A stretch of DNA of 64,000 nucleotides from Streptomyces sp. DSM 110735 (GTDB lineage Bacteria; Actinomycetota; Actinomycetes; Streptomycetales; Streptomycetaceae): contig NZ_JACYHF010000012.1 of the NCBI RefSeq assembly GCF_016482685.1, positions 1-64,000 on the forward strand, read 5' to 3'. The notes under the pieces were generated by a model. The model searched no databases. It saw only the letters and a program-made list of their open reading frames with translations, and had not been told where the DNA came from. Below, piece after piece: positions 16,726 through 25,053 of the stretch (position 1 is the first letter of the stretch; each line of letters opens with the position of its first letter). A program made the position numbers and the translations under genes.

Positions 16726-16851
16726 CTACTCGGCTCCTCTCTGCGGCGCCGACCCACCCGCGAGACCGCCGGAGGCAGACGCGTGGCTGCCCACCGCGAA
16801 CGTGCTGTGCGACACGTCCCCGAAACTGACGTTGGGCTCGTCACCGGACAT
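16726..16851 (-). CDS. 41-aa motif-only protein of the array
   Basis: This consists almost only of the shared motif: MSGDEPNVSFGDV, STFAVGSHASASGG, then LAGGSAPQRGAE. The last 21 residues repeat the C-terminus of the 577-aa membrane protein encoded upstream with two or three changes. Its ATG overlaps the end of the preceding small gene (shared ATGTCCGGTGA). It is small, but the coupling and motif conservation between copies argue that it is translated. Confidence 0.62.
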   Translation of the reverse strand: MSGDEPNVSFGDVSHSTFAVGSHASASGGLAGGSAPQRGAE

Positions 16852-16945
16852 GGTTCTCGGTTCCCTTCCGCGACACCGGGCCACCCGCGATCGCGCCGCA
16901 GGCACGCACGTCCCCGAAGCTGACCTTGGGCTCGTCACCGGACAT
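16841..16945 (-). CDS. 34-aa degenerate array member lacking the motif core
   Basis: The protein starts MSGDEPKVSFGDV like its two neighbours, but then continues with CGAIAGGPVSRKGTE. That part aligns with the tail SGGLAGGSAPQRGAE of the 41-aa member, so the central STFAVGSHASA core has been lost and the normal stop codon replaced. Its ATG is 2 bp after the stop of the 577-aa gene and its own end overlaps the next ATG by 11 bp. It may be a decaying copy kept for translational coupling. Confidence 0.5.
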   Translation of the reverse strand: MSGDEPKVSFGDVRACGAIAGGPVSRKGTENHVR

Positions 16946-16947
16946 GG

Positions 16948-18681
16948 CTACTCGGCTCCCTTCTGCGGCGCCGACCCACCCGCGAAACCGCCGGAGGCAG
17001 ACGCGTGGCTGCCCACCGCGAACGTGCTGCCCTCGACGCGGCCGATGGTGACGTCGCCGTTGCTGATGTTGACGACCTTCTGGACGAACTCGCCGGTCTC
17101 GTAGCCGTATTCGGCGAGGGCGGAGCGCACCCCGCCCGCGACGCGGTCCTGCACGACCTTGAGGTAGCGGGCCACGTCCATCTCCTGGAAGAGCGAACCG
17201 TCGGACCGGGAGCCGAGTTCGCGCACGGAGAGGGCGGGACCGTCGGGCAGGGCGCCGGAGTGACCGCCGGTCAGCAGTCGCCAGACGTAGACGAGACCCC
17301 GTCCGAGCTGGGCCAGCGCGCGACCCGCCGAGCCCGGTACCAGGACGAGGGCGGTGGCCGCCTTGCCGAGCGCGTTGTTGTTGCGGAAGCGGTGGGCCGT
17401 ACGGTCGGCGTCCTTGAACTCCTCGCGCACCGGCGTCAGCACGTGCGGGGCGATCTCCAGGACGAGCATCCGGCCCTGGGTGTGCACGCGCACGAAGACC
17501 GTGACGACCAGTTCCTCCTCCCAGCCGCCCACGCGCACCCGCAGGAAGTGCCGCCGCTTCTCGGCGCCCTCCTCGACCGCGTGCGCCCGGTGCTCCTCGA
17601 ACGCCTGCTCGGTGTACGGCGCCTGGTCGCGGGTGAGCAGCCCCTCCGCGGGCAGGAACACGCACTCGTCGACCTCCATCCGCCGCAGCCGGTCGCGCAC
17701 GGCGGGACCGGCGTACTCCGCAGGGATCCGCAACTGTTCGAGCAGCGGGCGGATCTTGTCGAGGATGGCCCGGTTGCTGAGCGGCTGCCGCTTCTTCAGC
17801 TCGTCCGGCTTCAGCTCCACGGCGAGCACCCAGGTGTCGTACGCCGCTCCGGCGCCGCAGAAGGGACGCGCCTCGCTGTAGAGGACCAGCGGCGCGTGCT
17901 GCTCAAGGCGGATGCGCCGGCGGACCCGCCGGAAGCGCGGGTTCTCCGCCCGCTCGGCGGGGTCGCCCGCGGCGTCCGGGAAGCGCCGCGGGGAGAGTTC
18001 GGCGGCGAGCGCCCGGCTGAACTGGGTGCGCTGGAGGTGCACGCACAGCGCGATGGCGGCGAGCAGGACGAGCGTGAGCCACGCCTGCAGCGGCTGGACG
18101 GCGGTGGTCAGCCCGTCGAGGAAGTCGCCGGAGGAGGACGAGGAGCCGTAGGGGTCGTACGGGTCGTAGGAGCGGTACGACGGCTCGTCGTCCATCGCGG
18201 CGCCGAACGCGGCGGCGACCGTCAGGGCGAGCAGCACCGCGAAGTACAGGCGCCCCGACCAGCGCACGAGGAACGCGATGACAAGGCGGTACAGCGGCGG
18301 CTGGGCGGCGCGCCCGCGGATCGCGGGGGCGGCGGCGAGCATGATGCTGGGCCACAGGGCGAGCGCAAGCACGCCTCCGCTGAGCGGGAGTCCCACCAGC
18401 CACAGCCCGGTGATCGCCCCGGCCCACAGCAGTTCGTGCCGCCGTGCGCGCAGCGCGTGCGCCAGCACCCGCGCCGCGTCGAAGCCCAACGACGGTGCCA
18501 CGACGCGCTGTTCGTTGAGGTGCAGCTCCTCGATGACCCGGTCGCGGTAGCCGGAGTCCAGATACACCCCCGCGCACAGCAGCCGGGTTGCCTCGCTGGC
18601 GTGCGGTGGCGTGCCCGGCAGCGCGGACGGCGCCCCGGCGGACGTGGGCCGGCTCTGCTCCGGCACCTGTGCGGCGCTCAT
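16948..18681 (-). CDS. 577-aa membrane protein with C-terminal Gly-rich motif
   Basis: A conserved Streptomyces-type membrane protein of unknown function. An N-terminal cytoplasmic part (residues 1-85) is followed by two pairs of hydrophobic helices (about 85-160 and 195-225). Between them is a Tyr/Asp/Ser loop (PSYRSYDPYDPYGSSSSSG). A large hydrophilic region with VFVRVHTQGRMLVLEI and helical segments follows. The extreme C-terminus (about 535-577) reads VVNISNGDVTIGRVEG, STFAVGSHASASGG, FAGGSAPQKGAE, the same motif found as independent small proteins just downstream. This suggests the motif mediates homotypic contacts between this protein and the small ones. Confidence 0.8.
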   Translation of the reverse strand: MSAAQVPEQSRPTSAGAPSALPGTPPHASEATRLLCAGVYLDSGYRDRVIEELHLNEQRVVAPSLGFDAARVLAHALRARRHELLWAGAITGLWLVGLPLSGGVLALALWPSIMLAAAPAIRGRAAQPPLYRLVIAFLVRWSGRLYFAVLLALTVAAAFGAAMDDEPSYRSYDPYDPYGSSSSSGDFLDGLTTAVQPLQAWLTLVLLAAIALCVHLQRTQFSRALAAELSPRRFPDAAGDPAERAENPRFRRVRRRIRLEQHAPLVLYSEARPFCGAGAAYDTWVLAVELKPDELKKRQPLSNRAILDKIRPLLEQLRIPAEYAGPAVRDRLRRMEVDECVFLPAEGLLTRDQAPYTEQAFEEHRAHAVEEGAEKRRHFLRVRVGGWEEELVVTVFVRVHTQGRMLVLEIAPHVLTPVREEFKDADRTAHRFRNNNALGKAATALVLVPGSAGRALAQLGRGLVYVWRLLTGGHSGALPDGPALSVRELGSRSDGSLFQEMDVARYLKVVQDRVAGGVRSALAEYGYETGEFVQKVVNISNGDVTIGRVEGSTFAVGSHASASGGFAGGSAPQKGAE

Positions 18682-18815
18682 GCCACTCCCCCGAAAAGTG
18701 GTGACGCGCGACCCGTGTCAGTGGGCCGGCGGACGAACCCCGAGGATAGAGGGGACGCGGGGACCACGGCACCCGTTTTGCCGTCCGGCGCTTGTGTGAA
18801 GCCTGTGAAGCGGCG

Positions 18816-19757
18816 TCAACTCGCCGCGCTCGCCCCCGGGATGAGGTCCCGCACGCAGCCCCGCAGCCACGCGTGCGCCGGGTCGGCGTCGTGCCGGGGG
18901 TGCCAGGCGATGCCCACCGGCAGGGGCGGCAGCGGCAGCGGGACCGGGAAGACGACCAGACCGAGCGTCTCGGCCAGGGCGCGGGCTCCTTCGCTCACGA
19001 GCCCGATCAGGTCGCTCTCGCGGAGCACGAACAGCGAGGCGGGATAGGTGCCGACGCTGCCGACCACGTGCCGCTCCAGACCGAGCGCTGCCAGCTCGTC
19101 GTCGATCGGTCCGCGCAGCCTGCCCCGCCGGGACACGCTGAGGTGCCCGGACTCGGTGGCGAACCGCTCCGGGGTCAACTCCCCCTCAAGGAGCGGATGT
19201 CCGGCTCGTACGACGCCGAGCATGCGGTCCTCGTGGAGCGTCTCCGTGTGCACCTCGGGGGCGGTCGTGTCCACCACGCCGACCTCCAGGTCGGCGGTGC
19301 CCTGGCGCAGGAAGGGGGCGTCCACGGGGCTCTCGGACAGGAACCGCAGCCGGACGCCGGGCGCCTCGCGCGCCGCGCGGGCGAGCAGGGCGGGACCGAG
19401 GGTGGCGGCGGTGGCGTCGTGACCGAGGATCGTGAAGGTACGGCTCACCGTGCGCAGGTCGGTGTCCCGCCCGGGCGCGAACAGCGCGCGGGCGCGCTCG
19501 ACCACCGCGCTCACCTCCGCCCGTACCGCCAGCGCGTGCGGGGTCGGCACCATGCGCCGCCCGGCGCGCACCAGCACCGGGTCGCCGAGCGCCTTGCGGA
19601 TGCGCCCGAGGGTGCGGCTCATCGCGGGCTCCGACAGATGCAGACGGTGGGCGGCGCCCCGCACGCTCTGCTCCTCCAGGAGCACGTCGAGCGCGAGCAG
19701 CAGGTTGAGGTCCACCCCGGCGGCTGTCGACGGATCGGCGCCCACGGATTGCGTCAC
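18816..19757 (-). CDS. LysR-family transcriptional regulator
   Basis: A 313-aa regulator. The winged HTH (VDLNLLLALDVLLEEQSVRGAAHRLHLSEPAMSRTLGRIR, split over residues 15-55) is typical LysR of the NodD/SyrM/LinR branch, followed by a PBP2-type effector domain (about 100-300). GTG 19757 is preferred over an upstream TTG because AAGGAG stands 9 bases before it. A 17-bp inverted repeat (ATTGCG-N5-CGCAAT, 19748-19764) covers the start codon, a likely autoregulatory site. The divergent MFS gene is the probable target. Confidence 0.9.
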   Translation of the reverse strand: MTQSVGADPSTAAGVDLNLLLALDVLLEEQSVRGAAHRLHLSEPAMSRTLGRIRKALGDPVLVRAGRRMVPTPHALAVRAEVSAVVERARALFAPGRDTDLRTVSRTFTILGHDATAATLGPALLARAAREAPGVRLRFLSESPVDAPFLRQGTADLEVGVVDTTAPEVHTETLHEDRMLGVVRAGHPLLEGELTPERFATESGHLSVSRRGRLRGPIDDELAALGLERHVVGSVGTYPASLFVLRESDLIGLVSEGARALAETLGLVVFPVPLPLPPLPVGIAWHPRHDADPAHAWLRGCVRDLIPGASAAS

Positions 19758-19764
19758 ACGCAAT
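19748..19764. promoter_or_regulatory. Inverted repeat at the LysR start, candidate operator
   Basis: ATTGCG-TCACA-CGCAAT is a perfect 6-bp-arm inverted repeat containing an inner T-N11-A, the LysR-box core. It lies on the LysR start codon and 120 bp from the divergent MFS start. Confidence 0.5.
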
Positions 19765-19883
19765 CACTCCTTGCGAAAGTTGCACTGGAAAGCAGGTCGG
19801 TGCCGACCCTACGGTGACAGGGCACCTCGCACCAGCACCCGCTCAGCACCCACCCCAAACCCCACCCAGCTCCCGGAGGAGCC

Positions 19884-21293
19884 GTGCCCTCGCCTGCCCT
19901 GAAACGCCCCACCCTGCTGGCCCTGTGCGCCTGCGTCCTGGTCGCCCAGAGCATGGTCGCGGCCATCAACCTCCTGATCCCGCAACTGATCGCGTCCTCC
20001 CTGCACCCCTCGCACAGCGAGGTCCTGTGGATGGTGGACGCCTACGTCATCGCCTTCGCCGCCCTGCTCATCCCGGCGGGCGCGACCGGCGACCGCTACG
20101 GCCGCAAGGGCGCGCTGCTCGCCGGGCTCGGTCTCTTCGCCGCGGGCGCCGCCACCAGCGCGCTCGCGACGGACCCTGCCGTGCTGATCGCGGGCCGGGG
20201 ACTGTCCGGCGCCGGAGCCGCCCTGATCACCCCGGCCACGCTGTCGATCCTGATGCAGCTCTCCAGACCCGACACCCGGGCGGCGGCGATGGGCGCGTGG
20301 ACGCTCTCGCTCGGGCTCGGCGGCGCCGCGGGCAACCTCGGCGGCGGGCTCGCCGGGCAGTATCTGAGCTGGCGCGCGCTGTTCGCGGTGATGGTCCCGC
20401 TCGCCGTACTGCTCGCCGCAGCGGTCGCCGTCACCACCCCGCGCACCGAGCGCTCACCGGGCGCCCGCCCCGACCCGCTCGGCACCGTACTGCTGACGGC
20501 GGGGCTGGTCGCGGTGCTGTTCGGCATCATCGAGGGTCCGACCTACGGCTGGACCTCCGCCCGCATCCTCGGCGCCTTCCTCGCCGGAGCCGTCCTGATC
20601 GCCGTGTTCACCCGGCATGCCCTGCGCTCCCCGGCGCCGCTGTTCGACCCCCGGGTCTTCGCCTCGCCCCGGCTGCGCTCCGCCTCGCTGGGCACAGCCA
20701 CCGGATTCTTCGGTCTGTTCGCCCTGTTCTTCGTCAACTCCCAGTACCTGCAGGGCGTCAAGGGCTACGGCGCCGCCCTCACCGGTCTGGCGATCATGCC
20801 GCTGCCGGTCGGCATGGCCCTGTCGCAGAAGCTGGCCACGCGGTGGCGGGTCCAGCCGAGGACGGTCGTCGGCACCGGGCTCGCCCTGATCGGCGCCGGG
20901 CTGCTGGGCGCGTCCACCGCCGGTGCGGGCACCTCGTACGGGCTCTACGCCTGCTGGCTCCTGGTCACCTCGGCGGGCACCGGGCTCTCCATGCCCGCGC
21001 TGACCCTCGGCGTGGTCACCTCGCTCCCCGCGCACCAGGCGGGTCTCGGCTCCGGGCTCGGCACCACCGCCCGCGAGACCGGCGCCGCGCTCGGCGTCGC
21101 GGTCACCGGCACCGTGCTCGCCGCCCACACCGACCTCGCCGGGGGCATGGGCCCCGCGCTGCGCACGGTCGCGCTGATCGTGCTCGCGGCGACGGCGCTG
21201 GTGGTCGCGGGCTACGGCGGACGTGAACGACCCCTCCCGGCGACGGCGCCGGAACGGGAGCGCGTAGCATCGCCCACCACCCCCCACCGATGA
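19884..21293 (+). CDS. MFS transporter, DHA2-like (EmrB/QacA type)
   Basis: A 469-aa transporter with about 14 predicted membrane helices. The motif A region GDRYGRKGALLAGL follows helix 2 (WMVDAYVIAFAALLIPAGATG), and motif C is seen in LITPATLSILMQ-like sequence after RGLSGAGAA. Both are marks of drug:H+ antiporters. GTG 19884 is preceded by GGAGGA at 4-nt spacing. It is divergent from the LysR regulator and followed 49 bp later by a siderophore-interacting reductase gene, possibly on the same transcript. The substrate cannot be told. Confidence 0.9.
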   Translation: MPSPALKRPTLLALCACVLVAQSMVAAINLLIPQLIASSLHPSHSEVLWMVDAYVIAFAALLIPAGATGDRYGRKGALLAGLGLFAAGAATSALATDPAVLIAGRGLSGAGAALITPATLSILMQLSRPDTRAAAMGAWTLSLGLGGAAGNLGGGLAGQYLSWRALFAVMVPLAVLLAAAVAVTTPRTERSPGARPDPLGTVLLTAGLVAVLFGIIEGPTYGWTSARILGAFLAGAVLIAVFTRHALRSPAPLFDPRVFASPRLRSASLGTATGFFGLFALFFVNSQYLQGVKGYGAALTGLAIMPLPVGMALSQKLATRWRVQPRTVVGTGLALIGAGLLGASTAGAGTSYGLYACWLLVTSAGTGLSMPALTLGVVTSLPAHQAGLGSGLGTTARETGAALGVAVTGTVLAAHTDLAGGMGPALRTVALIVLAATALVVAGYGGRERPLPATAPERERVASPTTPHR

Positions 21294-21342
21294 TCAACTC
21301 GGGTTCCTTTCGGCCGAGTTGTCGCACTTCAAGGAGCCGTGC

Positions 21343-22029
21343 ATGCCCGCGCTGCTGAATCCCGTCCTCGATCTGCTGATGCTCCGGGGCACCGTCACCG
21401 CCGTGGAGCGGTTCACCGCCCGGATGCGGCGCCTGCGCGTCGAGAGCGCGGCGCTCGCCGGTCTGGACGTGCTGCCGGGCCAGCAGGTACGGGTCCTGGT
21501 CGGCACCGCGGTGACCCGTCGTACGTACTCGATCTGGCGCTACGAGCCCACCGGCGCCCTGGAGTTGTGCGTCCTGGACCACCCCGGCGACGGTCCGGGC
21601 GCGCGCTGGGGACGCGAGGCGGCGGTCGGCGACGAGGTGCGGCTCGGCAAGCCGGAAGGTTCCTTCACGCTGCGCAGGGACGCCGCGCACCACGTCTTCG
21701 TCGGCGACGAGACCGCGTCCGTCGCCTTCGGCGCGATGCTCGCCGCGCTGCCCGACGGCGCGCGGGTCTCGGGCTGCGTGGAGACGGACACGGTGGGCGA
21801 CCGGCTGCCGCTGGCCCACGCGGGTCGCATCGAGTGGATCCTGCGCGGCGAGATCCCGCTGCCCGAGGCGGTGGGACGCCTCGCGCCCGCGCCCGGCGGA
21901 GTGGCGTACGTCGCCGGTGAGGCGCGCACCGTGCAGGCGGTACGGCATGTGCTGCGCGACGCGGGCTGGGACCGGCGCTCGGTGCTGACGAAGCCGTTCT
22001 GGACGCCGGGCAAGCGCGGCATGGAGTAG
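21343..22029 (+). CDS. Siderophore-interacting protein (FAD-dependent ferric reductase)
   Basis: A 228-aa flavin reductase of the SIP family (FAD_binding_9 plus SIP domain). RRTYSIWRYE is the R-x-Y-T/S flavin motif at about residues 55-65, and GSFTLRRDAAHHVFVGDETASVAFGAML contains the G-D-E-T-A loop of the nucleotide domain. GGVAYVAGEARTVQAVRHVLRD is the C-terminal VAGEA block. The enzyme reduces ferric siderophores in the cytoplasm. ATG 21343 was chosen because AAGGAG is 6 bases upstream; an earlier in-frame start has none. It is slightly shorter than many SIPs. It shares a terminator with mdh. Confidence 0.87.
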   Translation: MPALLNPVLDLLMLRGTVTAVERFTARMRRLRVESAALAGLDVLPGQQVRVLVGTAVTRRTYSIWRYEPTGALELCVLDHPGDGPGARWGREAAVGDEVRLGKPEGSFTLRRDAAHHVFVGDETASVAFGAMLAALPDGARVSGCVETDTVGDRLPLAHAGRIEWILRGEIPLPEAVGRLAPAPGGVAYVAGEARTVQAVRHVLRDAGWDRRSVLTKPFWTPGKRGME

Positions 22030-22054
22030 GCGTGGAGTAGGCGTGGAAACACGG

Positions 22055-22091
22055 GACGGGCTCCCACCGGAACGACCGGTGGGAGCCCGTC
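22055..22091. terminator. Bidirectional terminator between SIP and mdh
   Basis: A perfect 16-bp stem (22055-22070 with 22076-22091; core GGGCTCCCACCGG) and a 5-nt loop AACGA between two convergent genes. Confidence 0.88.
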
Positions 22092-22112
22092 AGCCGTGCG
22101 CGTGGCTCAGGC

Positions 22113-23102
22113 TCAGATGAGGCCGAGACCGCGGACCGCGTCGCGCTCCTCCGCCAGCTCCCGCACCGAGGCGTCGATGCGGGCGCGGGAGAACTCGTTG
22201 ATGTCCAGACCCTGGACGATCTCGTACTTGCCGTCCTTGGTGGTGACCGGGAAGGAGGAGATCAGACCCTCCGGGACGCCGTAGGAGCCGTCCGACGGGA
22301 TGCCCATGGAGGTCCAGTCGCCCTCGGCGGTGCCGTTGACCCAGGTGTACACGTGGTCGATGGCGGCGTTGGCGGCGGAGGCGGCCGAGGAGGCGCCGCG
22401 CGCCTCGATGATCGCGGCACCGCGCTTGGCGACGGTCGGGATGAAGTCGTCGGCCAGCCACTGCTCGTCGTTCACGACCTCGGCGGCGTTCTTGCCCGCG
22501 ACCGTGGCGTGGAAGATGTCCGGGTACTGGGTCGCGGAGTGGTTGCCCCAGATCGTCAGGCGCTTGATCTCGGAGACCGGGGTGCCCGTCTTCTTCGCGA
22601 GCTGGGTCAGCGCGCGGTTGTGGTCGAGGCGGGTCATCGCGGTGAAGCGCTCGGCCGGTACGTCCGGGGCGGCGGCCTGGGCGATCAGGGCGTTGGTGTT
22701 GGCCGGGTTGCCGACGACGAGGACCTTGATGTCGTCCGCGGCGTGGTCGTTGATCGCCTTGCCCTGGGGCTTGAAGATGCCGCCGTTGGCCTCGAGGAGG
22801 TCGCCGCGCTCCATGCCCTTGGTGCGGGGGCGGGCGCCGACGAGGAGGGCGACGTTGGCACCGTCGAAGGCGACGTTCGGGTCGTCGGTGATGGTGATGC
22901 CGTTCAGCAGCGGGAACGCGCAGTCGTCCAGCTCCATGGCCGTGCCCTCGGCCGCCTTCAGCGCCGGGGTGATCTCCAGCAGGCGCAGGTTGACCGGCAC
23001 GTCCGCGCCGAGGAGCTGGCCGGAGGCGATGCGGAAGAGCAGGGCGTAACCGATCTGGCCGGCCGCGCCGGTGACGGTGACGTTCACGGGAGTGCGGGTC
23101 AT
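22113..23102 (-). CDS. mdh: Malate dehydrogenase
   Basis: A 329-aa NAD-dependent malate dehydrogenase of the cytosolic-type (group with Thermus and plant chloroplast enzymes). GAAGQIGYALLFRIASG is the dinucleotide loop at residues 11-27, VGARPRTKGMERGDLL carries substrate-binding arginines, TRLDHNRA holds the Asp/Arg pair, and IWGNHSATQYPD the catalytic His. It interconverts malate and oxaloacetate in the TCA cycle. It is a single gene with a strong shared terminator and a palindrome about 55 bp upstream of the start. Other TCA genes (sucCD) are 10 kb away on the same strand. Confidence 0.96.
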   Translation of the reverse strand: MTRTPVNVTVTGAAGQIGYALLFRIASGQLLGADVPVNLRLLEITPALKAAEGTAMELDDCAFPLLNGITITDDPNVAFDGANVALLVGARPRTKGMERGDLLEANGGIFKPQGKAINDHAADDIKVLVVGNPANTNALIAQAAAPDVPAERFTAMTRLDHNRALTQLAKKTGTPVSEIKRLTIWGNHSATQYPDIFHATVAGKNAAEVVNDEQWLADDFIPTVAKRGAAIIEARGASSAASAANAAIDHVYTWVNGTAEGDWTSMGIPSDGSYGVPEGLISSFPVTTKDGKYEIVQGLDINEFSRARIDASVRELAEERDAVRGLGLI

Positions 23103-23429
23103 GGCGTTCTCCGTATGACAGGCGGTGGGGCGTCCCTGCCCCGGGCGGATGATCGATCTCTTGGCGTCAAGAGAGATCCAGCGGTCAGGCTATCGCGCAT
23201 CCCGCATCCCGGACGTCCGGGGCCCTGTGGCTCACCCCACAGGGCGGTTCCGCCGCGGAGTTGACCCCGGAAACATATGAGGCGGCCGCCCGTCCGGGAG
23301 AGGGAGACGAAGGCGGCCGCCGGCGGGGGTACCGGCCGTCACCGGTTCTCCCGTGGGGGGGTACAAGTGCGAGTGCCCGGGTTCGGGCGAGCCATGCCGG
23401 GCGGGGCGGAATTCGTTCGGGGCGGGCGG
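23103..23429. other. Intergenic region upstream of mdh
   Basis: 327 bp separate mdh from the next minus-strand gene. Apart from the 18-bp near-palindrome at 23157-23174 nothing gene-like is seen; the remainder is GC-rich without a credible ribosome site or coding bias. Confidence 0.6.
23157..23174. promoter_or_regulatory. Near-palindrome TCTCTTG-GCGT-CAAGAGA upstream of mdh
   Basis: Two perfect 7-bp arms flank a 4-bp centre, 55-72 bp before the mdh start. CTTGRCGTCAAG-type palindromes are known operators of MarR-family regulators in Streptomyces; TamR, which controls TCA-cycle genes, is one such. On the minus strand the site also contains TTGACG, a possible -35 hexamer. Confidence 0.55.
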
Positions 23430-24701
23430 CTACTTCGCCGGTTTCGTGCAGGCCGTCCGCCCGCCCGCGAGGGTCGCGCAGGCCCGGACGCCGGACGCCT
23501 TCTCCACCGTCACCATCGGGGTGTACGCGAGGGTGTCCCCGGTCTCGGTGACCGCGCCCGGCCGCTCGCCGCCCGCGAGCACCCGCACCCGGTCCCCCGG
23601 CGCGGCTCCGGTGATACGCCCCCACGCCGCGCCGCAGATCCGGCTGTACCGCACCTCCAGCGTGACCGTCCCGGCGACCGCGCTGCTCACCGTCGCCGCC
23701 CGGGCTCCGCTGCACCCCATCGCCTCGGCGTCCTTCCCGGCGCAGGAAGCCCCGGCGCACTTGACGCCCGAGGGCAGCGCCTGCGGGGTACGCGCCTGCG
23801 CCGAGGGCGAGTTGACGGCTCTCCCGGGCTCACCGCCCCCGTCGTCCCGCCCGGTGAACAGCAGGACCGCCCCGATCGCGACGAGCACGACGGCAGCCCC
23901 GGCCGCGAAGAGCGTCGTACGCCGTGCGCGACCGGTGTCCCCGGCGGGCGGGGCGGCGCGGTCCACGTCCGCCGCGGTCGGCTGCGCCGGGATGTGCGGA
24001 GCGCCCACGGGCACGACGCCCGCCGGTCCGGCGATCCCGGGCGCCGCGCCGCCGGGGTCTGTGGCGCCGGGGTTCTCGGGGGCGCCGGTGCCGTCCGGTG
24101 TTCGAGGTGCCGTGCCGTTGCCGCCACCGGTACGACCCGGCGCGGGAGCCGGACCGAAGCCGCCCGACGGCGGGGGACCGCCCGTGCCCGCGCCACCCAC
24201 TGCGGGCGCGGCGCCGAACCCCGCGCCACCCGGCGCCTGAACGGCGTCGGCGACCGTGTCACCCGGACCCGGGACGTGCCCCGGAGCACCAGCAGCCGCA
24301 CCCGCACCACCCGCCCCGTCACCACCGCCCACCGCCGGAGCCGCGCCCGCTCCACCGACCCCCGCGTCCCCCAGCGCCGCCCGCGCCTGGGTGATCCGGA
24401 TCGCTTCCATCGTGCGGTCCTGGCGGGACTCCGCGCGGCTCCAGGCGCGTTCCGCCAGTTCCCACATCGTGGTGAGGTGGACGGGGCTGGTGCCGGTCGC
24501 CTCGGCGAGGGCGACGACCGCGCCGAGCGGGGCGAGGAGGCGACCGCCGAGGTAGCGCTCCCAGGACGTCCTGCTGTAGCCGGTACGGTCCGCCAGCGCC
24601 GCGACGCTCAGTCCGCCCTGGTCGACGATCCGCCGTAACTGACCGGTGAACTCCCGTATCTGCGGATCGAGTTCGTCCGGCAGCGGTTTCCAACGAGGCA
24701 T
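23430..24701 (-). CDS. XRE-type HTH protein with TM helix and DUF2690 domain
   Basis: A 423-aa membrane-tethered protein. Residues 1-85 form a helix-turn-helix (LSVAALADRTGYSRTSWERYLGG), followed by a helical segment. A Gly/Pro/Ala-rich linker of about 150 residues comes next, then one membrane helix (TTLFAAGAAVVLVAIGAVLLF, split near residue 275). Outside is a DUF2690-like domain with paired cysteines (VKCAGASCAGKDAEAMGCSG ... YSRICGAAWGRI). ATG 24701 (MPRWKPLP) is preferred over an upstream ATG 15 bp earlier. The arrangement suggests a sensor outside coupled to a DNA-binding or protein-binding domain inside; its ligand is unknown. Confidence 0.85.
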   Translation of the reverse strand: MPRWKPLPDELDPQIREFTGQLRRIVDQGGLSVAALADRTGYSRTSWERYLGGRLLAPLGAVVALAEATGTSPVHLTTMWELAERAWSRAESRQDRTMEAIRITQARAALGDAGVGGAGAAPAVGGGDGAGGAGAAAGAPGHVPGPGDTVADAVQAPGGAGFGAAPAVGGAGTGGPPPSGGFGPAPAPGRTGGGNGTAPRTPDGTGAPENPGATDPGGAAPGIAGPAGVVPVGAPHIPAQPTAADVDRAAPPAGDTGRARRTTLFAAGAAVVLVAIGAVLLFTGRDDGGGEPGRAVNSPSAQARTPQALPSGVKCAGASCAGKDAEAMGCSGARAATVSSAVAGTVTLEVRYSRICGAAWGRITGAAPGDRVRVLAGGERPGAVTETGDTLAYTPMVTVEKASGVRACATLAGGRTACTKPAK

Positions 24702-25053
24702 CGCTCTTCCCCCCACACTCGTCCCCCGGCGAGAGCCGTCTCCCCACGGCCGCGCCGGAACCGGACGGTCCCCGTCGATCCGGCGCTTTCACGCACCTTC
24801 ACCACGGTAGCCCGGTTCCCCGGTCGCTACGGGGTGTTCGCGTCGTTCCCCCCGAACTGCCCGGAACCGGCGGCGCCCAGGGCGCGGACCCGTAGCGGAA
24901 CCGTCACCTCCGTGCCACAGCCGACGGACAGGCGTTGAACAGCCCCGCCGGACCGCGCCACGCTGATTCCCGGCGGCTCGCCCCCGGTCGGGGGAGGGGG
25001 CGAGCCCATCGGCCACAGCGCCAGCGGGAGCCGTGACTCCCGTGCGAACGGCG
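24702..25053. other. Intergenic region with no supported gene
   Basis: 352 bp. Contains the folD-operon terminator (24975-25006). Short open frames here cross that hairpin and have no ribosome sites, so none is annotated. Confidence 0.6.
24975..25006 (-). terminator. Terminator of the folD-DUF3017 operon
   Basis: A perfect 11-bp stem GGCTCGCCCCC / GGGGGCGAGCC with a 10-nt loop, 50-80 bp downstream of the DUF3017 stop. Confidence 0.75.

Noticed and set aside
24827..25020. Short minus-strand ORF ending ...GQFGGNDANTP
   Set aside because: It spans the terminator hairpin of the folD operon, has no ribosome site and no recognisable family.
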